DNA of 51,123 bases from CAVUPF01 sp963777915. Lineage in GTDB: Bacteria; Actinomycetota; Thermoleophilia; Solirubrobacterales; 70-9. Below, one piece after another: positions 8,168-15,667 of this stretch (the first letter of the stretch is position 1; the number at the start of each line of letters is the position of its first letter). The notes beneath the pieces were generated by a model. It ran no database searches. It was not told where the DNA came from and was given only the letters and a program-made list of their open reading frames with translations. The stretch spans positions 1 to 51,123 of the forward strand of contig CAVZSH010000006.1 in NCBI GenBank assembly GCA_963777915.1, given 5' to 3'. A program made the position numbers and the translations under genes.

Positions 8168-8491
8168 GTGCCGACCCCTTGCTGTGCTTCACCGACGAGC
8201 CCGCGGAGCCGCCGGACTCCCGGCGTGGCTGACCCGTTGCCTCGCCGCTCCTCGGTTCTCTTGCGGCCTCGCTGATAAGGGTCTCATCAGAGCCATCCGG
8301 CCTGCGATAGCGGCCGGCCCGGCTGCTCCCGGAAGAACCCTCGGAAGGACAGCAGTGTCACCCCAGGACGCCGTGCTTGTCCTTCTGAATATTCCCACGA
8401 AGAAATGGATCCCTCTGACTTCCGCGACGACTCGGGACGGGTGGGCGGATCGCAAGCTCTGATGCGGCTTTGCGGGCTATGGCACGCCCCC
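8168..8491. other. Non-coding gap with a short tRNA-Val-end-like match
   Basis: A 22-codon frame overlaps the VOC stop in ATGA fashion (MSADPLLCFTDEPAEPP...) and may be the stump of a following gene. At 8461-8485 the sequence matches 33087-33112 with one mismatch and one gap. That is the last bases of tRNA-Val plus 19 bp of its 3' flank, in the same orientation. Nothing else recognisable. Confidence 0.5.
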
Positions 8492-9379
8492 TCATGCCTC
8501 GTGTTCGCCTTGCCTGGGAAACGCGACCGGGAATCGCTCCGGATTCGTGAAGAAGCGGATGCTCTGCACGGCGTCGTCAGCCACCTCGATGGCGATGATG
8601 CTGAGGAAGCCGTCGACGCTGCTGTCCAGGCGCACCCCCGGATCGCCGTTGACTAGTACCCGGGTGAAGATGGGGTCGGCGGGATAGTCCGCTTTGCGCT
8701 GCACGCCGACCATGAAGCGCGCAATCTTCTCCGCACCGTAGATCGGCTTTCGCGCTGCCGCCACCACGCCGCCGCCGTCTGAGTACATGACGGCATCCGC
8801 TGCAAGCAGATCGCGAATCCGATCGATCTCTCCGGAAACCGCAGCCTCCAGAAAGGCATCGGCGAGACGCTGGCGCTCCTCTTCGCTGACGGTACGCCTG
8901 CGGCTCGGGTCTCCGGCGTGGTTGCGGGCGCGCTTGGCGATCTGGCGGACGTTGGCCGGCGTCTTGTCGAGGACGTCGGCGATCTCGGCGTACTCCAAGT
9001 CAAAGACGTCACGAAGTACCAAGACGGCGCGCTCGGCCGGGTTCAGGCGCTCCAGTGCGCCAAGCAGCGCGAGGTTTAGACGCTCGGCCTCGATCGCCTT
9101 TATCTCCGGGGTCTCGGTGTCGATGACAAGCGGCTCCGGCAGCCAGGGGCCGACGTAGACCTCGCGTCGGGCGCGAGCCGAACGTAGGCGGTCGAGGGCG
9201 AGCCGCGTCGTGACCGTGACCAGGAAGGACTCGGGGTTGCGCACGGCATCCCGGTCGGCCCCGTCCCAACGCAGCCATGCGTCCTGGATGATGTCCTCGG
9301 CCTCGGTGAGCTCGCCCAGCATCCCGTAGGCGATGCCCAGCAAACGCGGACGGCAAGCGGCGAAGGGGTCGCCTGTCAT
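8492..9379 (-). CDS. sigJ: ECF41-type RNA polymerase sigma factor (SigJ-like)
   Basis: A 295-aa extracytoplasmic-function sigma factor. Region 2 is in EDIIQDAWLRWDGADRD and region 4 in LNPAERAVLVLRDVFD plus the helix-turn-helix YAEIADVLDKTPANVRQIA. A SnoaL-like C-terminal domain of about 120 residues follows. It contains DGGGVV and ends with NPERF, the counterparts of the DGGGK and NPDKL motifs that define the ECF41 group. In that group the extension itself modulates activity in place of an anti-sigma factor. ECF41 genes typically neighbour a carboxymuconolactone decarboxylase, oxidoreductase or epimerase target gene. Here an FAD oxidoreductase ends 19 bp upstream on the same strand, fitting that rule. 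Confidence 0.92.
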   Translation of the reverse strand: MTGDPFAACRPRLLGIAYGMLGELTEAEDIIQDAWLRWDGADRDAVRNPESFLVTVTTRLALDRLRSARARREVYVGPWLPEPLVIDTETPEIKAIEAERLNLALLGALERLNPAERAVLVLRDVFDLEYAEIADVLDKTPANVRQIAKRARNHAGDPSRRRTVSEEERQRLADAFLEAAVSGEIDRIRDLLAADAVMYSDGGGVVAAARKPIYGAEKIARFMVGVQRKADYPADPIFTRVLVNGDPGVRLDSSVDGFLSIIAIEVADDAVQSIRFFTNPERFPVAFPRQGEHEA

Positions 9380-9398
9380 GTCGGCGTAAGCACCGGCG

Positions 9399-10598
9399 TC
9401 ATGCCGGCGCCAGCACCGGGCTCCGCATGGCCGCCGCCGCGGCCGTTGCGCCGCTGGATATCGCGGCGTCGACGAGCCAACCCTCTGACCCCAACCAGTC
9501 GCCGGCCAGGTAAAGGCCCTCGCCGCGGTCTATCTCCGGGCGCCCGGCGAGCCCGCCGGCGGCCGGGCTCGGGATCGCCGACACGGCGACCATGCGAGGA
9601 AGGAACCGCTGCAGCGTCGCCCGCTTGCGCCAGCCAGGCTGCACGGCGTCGGCCATCGCCTCGAGCTCTGCGCGCGGCTGGCGGGCATAGCTGGCGAGGC
9701 TGAGCAGGACACCGCCGCGATGGTCGGGGGGAGAGTGTCGGGAGAGGTAGGTGGGCGCATCGATGCCGAGCGCGAACCTGCGGCCTCCTCGCGGCAGGCT
9801 CCTCAGGCCGAGGTCGAGCACACTTAGCTCGGCGGCCGGCCCTGGCGCGGGTGGCGAGCGGTCGCCCAGAAGCTTGGCGACCGCGTCGGGCCCACCGGCG
9901 GCGATGACCAAGACCTCGGCGTGCAGAGTCTCCTCGTCCAGGGTCACCACCCACCCATCAGTGGCGCGATCCACCGCTCGAACGCCGGCTCCCGTGCGCA
10001 CCGTCGCGCCCTCGCGCTCGGCCCGGGCGGCGAGGGCGTCGACCAGCGATTGCCAGCCGCCCCTGAGGTAACGGACGCCGGGGAAGAGGCCGATCCTGAG
10101 CTGCGCGGCGGCCACGTCGGCACTGAGGGCGTCATGGTCGGCTACAAACGTCGCCACCCGCACCAGAGCCCCTGCGCTGGCCCGGGCTCGCTCGGAGCGC
10201 AGCGTCCGCTGCAACCACTCAGCGACGGACAGCCTGCAGAGATCCTCGGGCTGGCTACGTGCAACGCTGATGAGCCAGCGCCCCAGCGCCAGGGATCCGC
10301 CCGGTAGGCGCGCCGGCTTGCCGCCGCGCAGAAACACCGAGCGGTGCGAGGTCGGGTTCCACCGGGGTAGATCGATGCCCATCGTGCGCAGCTCGCGCAT
10401 CGCCGGTCCGCCTACGTAGAGGGCGTGCGGACCCTGGTTGAGGTCGAACCCCTCGAGACGCTCGGAGGCGGCTCGGCCGCCAAGTTTGGCGCTGGCCTCG
10501 AGCAGCGTCGTAGCAACGCCGCCCTCGGCCAGCCGGCCGGCCGCGACGAGCCCTGCGGGTCCACCGCCCACGACGATGGCTGTCTTGGAAGCGATCAT
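9399..10598 (-). CDS. FAD-dependent oxidoreductase (amine oxidase / phytoene-desaturase-like)
   Basis: A 399-aa flavoprotein. The dinucleotide-binding motif is at the very N-terminus (TAIVVGGGPAGLVAAGRLAE, then LLEASAKLGGRAAS with the Glu that binds ribose). A C-terminal GLYLAGDWLGSEGWLVDAA segment matches the FAD-binding end of the amine-oxidase/protoporphyrinogen-oxidase superfamily. I start it at the ATG at 10598. The frame stays open upstream to 10898, but that part translates a tRNA-like sequence antisense and is not coding. It lies upstream of the ECF41 sigma gene in a probable two-gene operon and is the likely sigma target. Substrate unknown. Confidence 0.88.
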   Translation of the reverse strand: MIASKTAIVVGGGPAGLVAAGRLAEGGVATTLLEASAKLGGRAASERLEGFDLNQGPHALYVGGPAMRELRTMGIDLPRWNPTSHRSVFLRGGKPARLPGGSLALGRWLISVARSQPEDLCRLSVAEWLQRTLRSERARASAGALVRVATFVADHDALSADVAAAQLRIGLFPGVRYLRGGWQSLVDALAARAEREGATVRTGAGVRAVDRATDGWVVTLDEETLHAEVLVIAAGGPDAVAKLLGDRSPPAPGPAAELSVLDLGLRSLPRGGRRFALGIDAPTYLSRHSPPDHRGGVLLSLASYARQPRAELEAMADAVQPGWRKRATLQRFLPRMVAVSAIPSPAAGGLAGRPEIDRGEGLYLAGDWLGSEGWLVDAAISSGATAAAAAMRSPVLAPA

Positions 10599-11129
10599 GC
10601 TCACCAGACGCGACAGCCAGCCGGTCTGTGACACCACAGATGCTGCACGGTCGATGGGTTCAAATTCGTCCAGTTTGAGAAGGACTTGGGATGAGTCGCG
10701 CCAGCTGGCGGCGATCGACGGCAACCAACGCCAAAGTGATGTTCGCTCATAGTTCGCTGCCATGCACGATAACCGCTCACAGATCGCGCGATAGCTCAAT
10801 GGCAGACCCCGAGATTTTGGCTCTAAAAAGCCGATGGGCGCGGCTGTTTTCGAACCAGCGACCTCTCGCGTGTGAATCAGCTCAGGCCATTCTGCCAACT
10901 CGCTTCAGAGGCGACTTTCGGCTCTAACATGGGAAATAAACCCAAATAGCATTCGGCACTAATAGGCGATTTCCGCTTCGTTTGACCCACTGAATGACCC
11001 ACTGAGCGGTGCCGGGGGTGCCTGCGGCGTGGGGCGGCAGAGCCGATGGCCAGCGCGATCCGCTCCTCCGGCGAGGAACCGCCCCCGGTGTGGCAAAAGC
11101 CGCGTAAGCTAAAAGGCGGAGGTTTTTGG
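10599..11129. other. Left boundary zone of the accessory island
   Basis: About 530 bp without a gene. It holds the 42-bp tRNA-Val-derived repeat (listed separately). Further in, at about 10978-11003, is GTTTGACCCACTGAATGACC, which resembles a stretch just inside the other boundary (GTTTGACACCAGGAATGACA near 32999). These could be short shared end sequences of the inserted element. Confidence 0.45.
10835..10876 (-). repeat. Copy of the 3' half of tRNA-Val(CAC): distal attachment site
   Basis: These 42 bp match 33106-33147, the 3' half of the intact tRNA-Val gene from anticodon loop to discriminator base, with two mismatches and in the same orientation. The sequence beyond the anticodon loop does not continue as a tRNA, so this is not a functional gene. 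A 3'-end tRNA copy lying on the 3' side of the intact gene is what site-specific integration at a tRNA gene leaves behind. It defines a putative 22.3-kb inserted region. Confidence 0.75.
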
Positions 11130-11357
11130 ATGGCTACCAAGTCCCATGAGTTCGAGGTCGTTCTCCAGCCCGAGGAAGAGGGGCGCTTCAGCGTGTCCGT
11201 ACCGGCGCTGCCCGGCTGCCATACCCAGGGCGAGACCCGCGAGGAAGCGCTGGAGATGGCCAAGGACGCCATCGAGGGGTATCTCGAAGTGCTGGAGGAA
11301 GAGGGGCGCCCGCTACCCCAGCCAGCGCAGATCGAGCGCGTCACCGTCGCTGCGTGA
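11130..11357 (+). CDS. hicB: HicB-like antitoxin
   Basis: A 75-aa protein. The ATG at 11130 is preceded by AGGCGGAGG at 11114-11122, which decides the start; an in-frame ATG at 11046 is rejected. The partial RNase-H-like HicB fold is evident: EFEVVLQPEEEGRFSVSVPA, LPGCHTQGETREEALEMAKD and AIEGYLEVLEEEGRPLP. HicB proteins bind and neutralise the HicA mRNA interferase and repress the operon. The downstream hicA overlaps it by GTGA but carries an early stop codon, so the antitoxin may now be an orphan. Confidence 0.9.
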   Translation: MATKSHEFEVVLQPEEEGRFSVSVPALPGCHTQGETREEALEMAKDAIEGYLEVLEEEGRPLPQPAQIERVTVAA

Positions 11358-11584
11358 GCGGGCGGCTACCTTAGGTTCGCCCCCGACAACTGATCCGAGT
11401 CCTCGAGAAGAAGGGCTGGAAGCTCGCTCGCTCCAAGGGCGGCCACCAGCACTTCACCCACCCCCACAGCCCGAACGTCATCACGGTCGCGGTCCATGCC
11501 AAAGACATTAAACGCGGGACGCTGAACGGTATTCTCGCTGACGCCGGGATCGGCCGCGACGAGTTCCTTCGCCTGTTGAAGTAG
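11354..11584 (+). pseudogene. hicA: hicA toxin with an in-frame TAG at codon 7
   Basis: A GTG at 11354 overlaps the hicB stop (GTGA) and opens the frame V-S-G-R-L-P, then TAG at 11372-11374. The same frame continues without further stops to 11584, reading VRPRQLIRVLEKKGWKLARS, GGHQHFTHPHSPNVITVAVH and KDIKRGTLNGILADAGIGRD. This is a complete HicA double-stranded-RNA-binding-like fold including the catalytic His of GGHQHF. No ATG, GTG or TTG start lies between the TAG and the first helix. The toxin is therefore silenced by one nonsense mutation, or would need stop read-through or a CTG start at 11390. A sequencing error is possible. Confidence 0.75.
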
Positions 11585-11918
11585 GCGCCTTCGCGGTCAC
11601 TTCTGCGCCCGCAGATGAGCATCCACCAACCTGCTCCGGCTAATCCTCTGGGGCAACAGATGGGGCAACATGCCCCACGGATTCCAGCCGATTCCAATGT
11701 GGTTCCAATTTGTCCCCTTTGGCTCTGGCTCGGACTCAAGCCGTTGGCCGCTGCGAGGACCGATGACGTTGCCGATGAGCTCTGCGGCGGGCCCGGCTAT
11801 CACCACTACGACGGCGGCTCTGGCCCCGGCCGCTCGCAGGGTCGCCGAGGCTCCCCACCTGGTGGTGATCGCCGCTTGACCGGCGTGAGGGGGACTGTCA
11901 ACCTGGCGGCGCAGGCTT
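11585..11918. other. Non-coding stretch with a 7-bp palindrome
   Basis: Contains TGGGGCA-ACA-TGCCCCA at 11661-11677, a perfect 7-bp inverted repeat. A tandem half copy (CTGGGGCAACA) lies immediately before it at 11649-11659. It could be an operator for the DJ-1 gene at 11919 or part of a decayed gene. No coding sequence recognised. Confidence 0.4.
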
Positions 11919-12659
11919 GTGCGCATCCTTCTCCCACTGCCCGATCGCGATTTCGACACGACCGAGGTCGCGGTGCCTTGGCGGCTGCTCACCGACCGCG
12001 GCCACGAAGTCCTCTTCGCAACGCAAAAGGGAGGAAGCGCTCCACAGTGCGACCCCAAGCTGCTCAGTGGCGTCCTCTTCGGCAAGCTCGGCGCCGAGCC
12101 TGAGCCGATCTCCTTCTATCGGCAGCTGAGCGAGGACGCGGCGTATCGCGATCCGCTCGCCTGGGGGCGGATCGAGCCGGCCGAATTTGACGGCCTGCTC
12201 CTGCCCGGCGGCCATGCCCGGGGGATGCGCCAGTACCTCGACGACCCCGAGCTCCAGGCGAAGGTCGTCGCCTTTTGGGCCCTGGGCCGCCCGGTCGGGG
12301 CCATCTGCCACGGCGTGATCGTGCTGGCGCGGAGCATCGACCCGGCCAGCGGCCGAAGCGTCATAGCCCGGCGCCGGACAACCTGCCTGCCCAAGTACAT
12401 GGAGCGCGGCGGCTTCATGCTTACCGCCTGGAGGCTGGGCCGCTACTACCGCACCTACCCCACCTACGTAGAGGACGAGGTCATCGCTGCACTGAACGAC
12501 CCCGCCGGCTTTGAGCGCGGGCCCCGCACCACCAGGCGCGGCACCGACAGCGACGACTCAGCTGCCTTCGTGGTGTGTGACGGCAACTACCTCTCGGCTC
12601 GCTGGCCCGGGGACGCCTATCTCTTCGCCAAGCGCTTTGACCGCATGCTTTCGGCGTAG
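11919..12659 (+). CDS. DJ-1/PfpI family protein (type 1 glutamine amidotransferase-like)
   Basis: A 246-aa protein from a GTG start. Rossmann-like N-terminus MRILLPLPDRDFDTTEVAVP, then FDGLLLPGGHARGMRQYL, and the nucleophile elbow GAICHGVIVLARS with the conserved Cys, as in DJ-1/PfpI proteins. Family members act as glyoxalase III, chaperones or amidases; none can be assigned here. Many homologues carry a C-terminal DAYLFAKRFDRML-like end, as this one does. The last 453 bp of coding sequence (12203-12655) are present again, identical except for a 9-bp deletion, at 14599-15042. Confidence 0.88.
   Translation: MRILLPLPDRDFDTTEVAVPWRLLTDRGHEVLFATQKGGSAPQCDPKLLSGVLFGKLGAEPEPISFYRQLSEDAAYRDPLAWGRIEPAEFDGLLLPGGHARGMRQYLDDPELQAKVVAFWALGRPVGAICHGVIVLARSIDPASGRSVIARRRTTCLPKYMERGGFMLTAWRLGRYYRTYPTYVEDEVIAALNDPAGFERGPRTTRRGTDSDDSAAFVVCDGNYLSARWPGDAYLFAKRFDRMLSA
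12203..12655 (+). repeat. DJ-1 3' segment duplicated at 14599-15042
   Basis: By eye the two copies are identical over about 444 bases apart from a 9-bp deletion in the second copy, which removes one CGCACCTAC next to CCACCTAC (slippage; loss of Arg-Thr-Tyr). After the stop codon the similarity continues for about 60 bp but falls to roughly 80 percent. The sharp change from identity to divergence suggests recent gene conversion in an older repeat pair. Confidence 0.9.
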
Positions 12660-13058
12660 TCCAGCAACCCGATCCCCTTTCCGAGGACTTCCTTCATCAG
12701 TTCCGAGCCTGGAATGAGCGGGCAACAAGGGGGTATTCGAGGACAAGAATCCCCTGCGAATTGCACTCTTCGAGGAATAAGGCGACGATCGAGACTGATC
12801 CCCCTTGGTCCGGCTGATGTGTCCGTATTGTGTCCGCCGATCCGCTCTCATCACGCCACGCATTCGATCGGCTGGCAGTTCACGGAGTCGGCGGGGTTTC
12901 AACAGCATCGGCATCTTCCACGGCTCAAAGCACGGCAAGACCTATACCTTCAGCAATGCCGTGGGCGATTCGTCCGATACCGGCCGTAGCTGGCGTCAGT
13001 CCTGTCGACACTTGTTCCCGATGCCCGCCCAAACGAGTCTCAACTGCTGAGTTTGTCG
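12660..13058. other. Non-coding stretch
   Basis: About 400 bp downstream of the DJ-1 gene. The first 50-60 bp are the diverged tail of the duplicated segment. The remainder contains a TGTGTCCGTATTGTGTCCG direct repeat but no frame with a recognisable domain. Confidence 0.4.
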
Positions 13059-13622
13059 TTACGACTGTCCAACCGCCGCGGCCAGTCGCTGATGCACATC
13101 CCGAGTCTCGTCAACCGACATCACCGGTCTGCGCCGCGATAGGTACCAGGCCAGCATCCGCGCAGGCAGCACCGTCACCCCTTCGCGTCTCGCCGGCACC
13201 GAACCGACCAGCCAAGCCTCGCTAAACACCAGCAACGCCTGAGCCTCGATTCCGGTGATTCGTTCCAGCAGCTTCTTCTCCGCGTAGGCCTGCTTCAGCC
13301 ACCTCGGGTCCAGCCGGTCGAGCGAAATCCGCCCCCGATGGCTCTTCGTCTCGATCGTGAAGATCCCGCCCGGCCCGACCACGATGTGATCGACGTTGCC
13401 GCGACCTAGAGAGACGTCGTGGATCGTCAGCCAGCCCTCGGCGGCCAGCCCCTCCAGCACCCCCCCGACGCTCTCCTCACCCCGCGCCCCCTGCAGCCAC
13501 CGATCGAATTTGGGCGCGAGCATGCGGTCCGCGATGACCATCGCCCCAATCGCCGCCAGCTCGACACCCAGCCGCGCAGACCGAGCACCGGGCCTGCCGC
13601 CAAAAGGACAAGTACTGAGCAC
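13059..13622 (-). CDS. NERD (nuclease-related) domain protein, probably frameshifted at its N-terminus
   Basis: 187 aa in the open frame. The core RGEESVGGVLEGLAAEGW, HDVSLGRGNVDHIVVGPG and GIFTIETKSHRGRI is the NERD domain. It keeps the D...E-x-K arrangement of PD-(D/E)XK nucleases (VDHI, then ETK). A second minus-strand frame upstream, from an ATG at 13720, encodes MESEALNTGPRAAGEHARSQ and a hydrophobic helix MLVVIGCSVLVLLAAGPVLG. It runs into this frame near 13600. NERD proteins of related bacteria have such a basic, membrane-spanning N-terminus, so I infer a single-base indel splitting one gene of about 220 codons. The role of NERD proteins is not well established; DNA processing is suspected. 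Confidence 0.7.
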   Translation of the reverse strand: MLSTCPFGGRPGARSARLGVELAAIGAMVIADRMLAPKFDRWLQGARGEESVGGVLEGLAAEGWLTIHDVSLGRGNVDHIVVGPGGIFTIETKSHRGRISLDRLDPRWLKQAYAEKKLLERITGIEAQALLVFSEAWLVGSVPARREGVTVLPARMLAWYLSRRRPVMSVDETRDVHQRLAAAVGQS

Positions 13623-13805
13623 CCGATCACCACCAGCATCCGAGTTGCCAGCCCGCGAGCCTGTGAACGAGCATGCTCACCCGCGGCTCGCGGCCCGGTG
13701 TTCAGCGCTTCGCTTTCCATCGTGTTCCGGATCGGCTCGATCGATCCATGCGATGAGCCCTGCAAGCCGCCGCGCGACCCCGGCAAGATTTCGTATTACA
13801 ATTCT

Positions 13806-14045
13806 GTGGTGGAGATCCACCCGTCGGCACGCAAGCACGGAATCGCCGACGAGGACATCGAACACGCGGTAGACAACGCGATGAGCATCGACAAGCAAGC
13901 CGACGACACCCGCCTGTATCTGGGGCCGGCCCGCGACGCCGTCCTGTTGGAGGTCGTGACGATCGTTCGGGAGGACGGCTCGGAGCTGGCGATCCACGCG
14001 ATGAGAATGCAGCCCAAGTACCTGTCGCTGCTGGAAGAAGAGTGA
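13806..14045 (+). CDS. BrnT/DUF4258-like toxin of a toxin-antitoxin pair
   Basis: About 79 aa starting at one of two consecutive GTG codons (13806 or 13809); no ribosome binding site is evident and it may be leaderless. Pattern: HPSARKHGIADEDIEHAV, DDTRLYLGPARDAVLLEVVT and HAMRMQPKYLSLL. The initial H-x-x-x-K-H-G-I helix and the beta-strand layout resemble BrnT/RelE-like small RNases. The stop overlaps the start region of the next gene (GTGA), and that gene encodes a ribbon-helix-helix protein. Toxin first and antitoxin second is the BrnTA order. Assigned by context and pattern, not by a proven homologue. Confidence 0.65.
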   Translation: MVEIHPSARKHGIADEDIEHAVDNAMSIDKQADDTRLYLGPARDAVLLEVVTIVREDGSELAIHAMRMQPKYLSLLEEE

Positions 14046-14047
14046 CG

Positions 14048-14329
14048 ATGGCGAAGAAGAAGAGCTACGGCAAGACGAAGAGCGGCGTCCCGATCACCGA
14101 GGAGCTGGTCGAGAAGCTTGCCGCCGAGGCGGAGGCGGGCTACGACATCGAGAAGACGTTGAGGCGGCGAGTCGGACGGCCAACTCTCGGCTCCGGGCCC
14201 GCCGGTGTCGAGTCGGTTCGCCTCGACCCCGAGTTGCGCCAGGCGCTCGCTCAGCGCGCTCAGCGCGACCACGAGGCCACTTCCTCGGTGATTCGCAAGG
14301 CTCTGCGCGAGTACCTCGAGGCGAGCTGA
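14048..14329 (+). CDS. Ribbon-helix-helix antitoxin / regulator
   Basis: A 93-aa protein from the ATG at 14048; a GTG at 14042 overlapping the toxin stop is also possible. The N-terminus is basic (MAKKKSYGKTKSGVPITEEL). The C-terminal part, ESVRLDPELRQALAQRAQRD then SSVIRKALREYLEA, is a MetJ/Arc/CopG-type ribbon-helix-helix: strand ESVRLD followed by two helices. Such proteins bind operators as dimers and neutralise the partner toxin. It is translationally coupled to the toxin gene. Confidence 0.75.
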   Translation: MAKKKSYGKTKSGVPITEELVEKLAAEAEAGYDIEKTLRRRVGRPTLGSGPAGVESVRLDPELRQALAQRAQRDHEATSSVIRKALREYLEAS

Positions 14330-14598
14330 TCCGCTACCCCCAGCCGGGCCACCAGTCACCCTTGTCCACTTACCAGCGCCCCACGAAAGTCCAGCACCCC
14401 GGTTCCTCGACCCACTGCCATCTCTTCGACTCATGGCGTCGATGATCCGATTGCCTTGTAAGCCTGCGCCAGCTCCCGCCAAGGCTCCAGGTCCCAATAC
14501 CGCCGCGCCGCCCTGAGGTTGACGGCAGCACCCAGACTGCCGCGCAGTCACTGAGCCGAAGGCGCGTACTAGATCAGTCCGAAGCTACGCATCTACGC
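14330..14598. other. Gap before the DJ-1 duplicate
   Basis: No intact gene. One minus-strand frame reads NLRAARYWDLEPWRELAQAY, which looks protein-like but is short and without a start. It may be a remnant. Confidence 0.35.
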
Positions 14599-15045
14599 CC
14601 CGGCGGCCATGCCCGGGGGATGCGCCAGTACCTCGACGACCCCGAGCTCCAGGCGAAGGTCGTCGCCTTTTGGGCCCTGGGCCGCCCGGTCGGGGCCATC
14701 TGCCACGGCGTGATCGTGCTGGCGCGGAGCATCGACCCGGCCAGCGGCCGAAGCGTCATAGCCCGGCGCCGGACAACCTGCCTGCCCAAGTACATGGAGC
14801 GCGGCGGCTTCATGCTTACCGCCTGGAGGCTGGGCCGCTACTACCCCACCTACGTAGAGGACGAGGTCATCGCTGCACTGAACGACCCCGCCGGCTTTGA
14901 GCGCGGGCCCCGCACCACCAGGCGCGGCACCGACAGCGACGACTCAGCTGCCTTCGTGGTGTGTGACGGCAACTACCTCTCGGCTCGCTGGCCCGGGGAC
15001 GCCTATCTCTTCGCCAAGCGCTTTGACCGCATGCTTTCGGCTTAG
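14599..15045 (+). pseudogene. 5'-truncated duplicate of the DJ-1/PfpI gene
   Basis: From 14599 this repeats the last 60 percent of the gene at 11919, including the GAICHG nucleophile elbow. It lacks the N-terminal third, so the Rossmann fold cannot form. Codons upstream of 14599 are unrelated and contain no in-frame start; the first ATG is at 14620 (MRQYLDDPELQ). Three codons (Arg-Thr-Tyr) are missing after GRYY. The stop is TAG as in the parent, with one changed base before it. Confidence 0.85.
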
Positions 15046-15120
15046 TCCCGCGACCCGACCCCTTTGCCGAGGGCCTCCTTCATGAGCTCAGGCCCGAAAC
15101 GGGCAATCACGCCTGATTAC

Positions 15121-15184
15121 CCGACGGTCTCGAAAACCGTTGGCCGTCGCAAGGCGGCTCGTGGTTCGAATCCCACCCCCTCCG
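15121..15184 (+). other. 3' fragment of tRNA-Ser(CGA), no 5' half
   Basis: The anticodon arm ACGGT-CTCGAAA-ACCGT (15124-15140, anticodon CGA at 15131-15133) is followed by a long variable arm GCCGTC-GCAA-GGCGGC, a T-arm with TTCGAATCCCAC, and the acceptor strand CCCCTCC plus G73. The D-arm and 5' acceptor strand (expected GGAGGGG) are absent upstream. The T-stem has lost one G (GTGG instead of GTGGG). It is an attachment-site remnant or debris, not a working tRNA. Confidence 0.8.
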
Positions 15185-15667
15185 TTCACCACAGCTCTGC
15201 TCGCCTGGGCTGAGCTCCTATTTCTTTTTCTGAACCTCGTTGATCCCGAAGGCCAAGAGCACGCCGAGCATGAAGATGCCTGCCGTCGTGGTTGCCACTT
15301 CCAGGAAGCGTGCCGGTTCGGTCCTTGGTGTGAAGGTGCTGCCTAGCGACGTGATAGCCGACCAACTGATGTAGAGATAGTCAGACGAGACAAGGCTACT
15401 GCCCGTTTTGGCTCCTTCGGAGGCAAACCCCGTGGTCGCGAAACTGTGGTAGAGGATGGCGAAGATCAGGGTGAGCTGTAAGCCATAGATCGCGATGGAC
15501 ACCAGGCTGCGGGCTCGCACCTGGGCCTGCTGCCCCAGCGCAGTGCCAAACCCCGTCACCAAAATCTCATAGAGACGCCACCCGGCCACAACGCCGACGC
15601 AGAGCTTCGCAGCACTGCCGCCCAGGTTGATCCACCACAACGCGAAGAGTATCGCCAGCGAGCCTAG

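Noticed and set aside
10599..10898. 100-residue N-terminal extension of the FAD oxidoreductase
   Set aside because: The extension translates a tRNA-Val-derived sequence antisense, and the Rossmann motif begins right after the ATG at 10598, as expected of a true start.
10835..10905. A functional tRNA gene at the left boundary
   Set aside because: Only the anticodon loop to 3' end matches; no 5' acceptor strand or D-arm pairs with it.
13419..13805. Long N-terminal extension of the BrnT-like toxin frame
   Set aside because: It is antisense to the NERD gene and is of shadow composition; the toxin pattern starts at the GTG pair 13806/13809.
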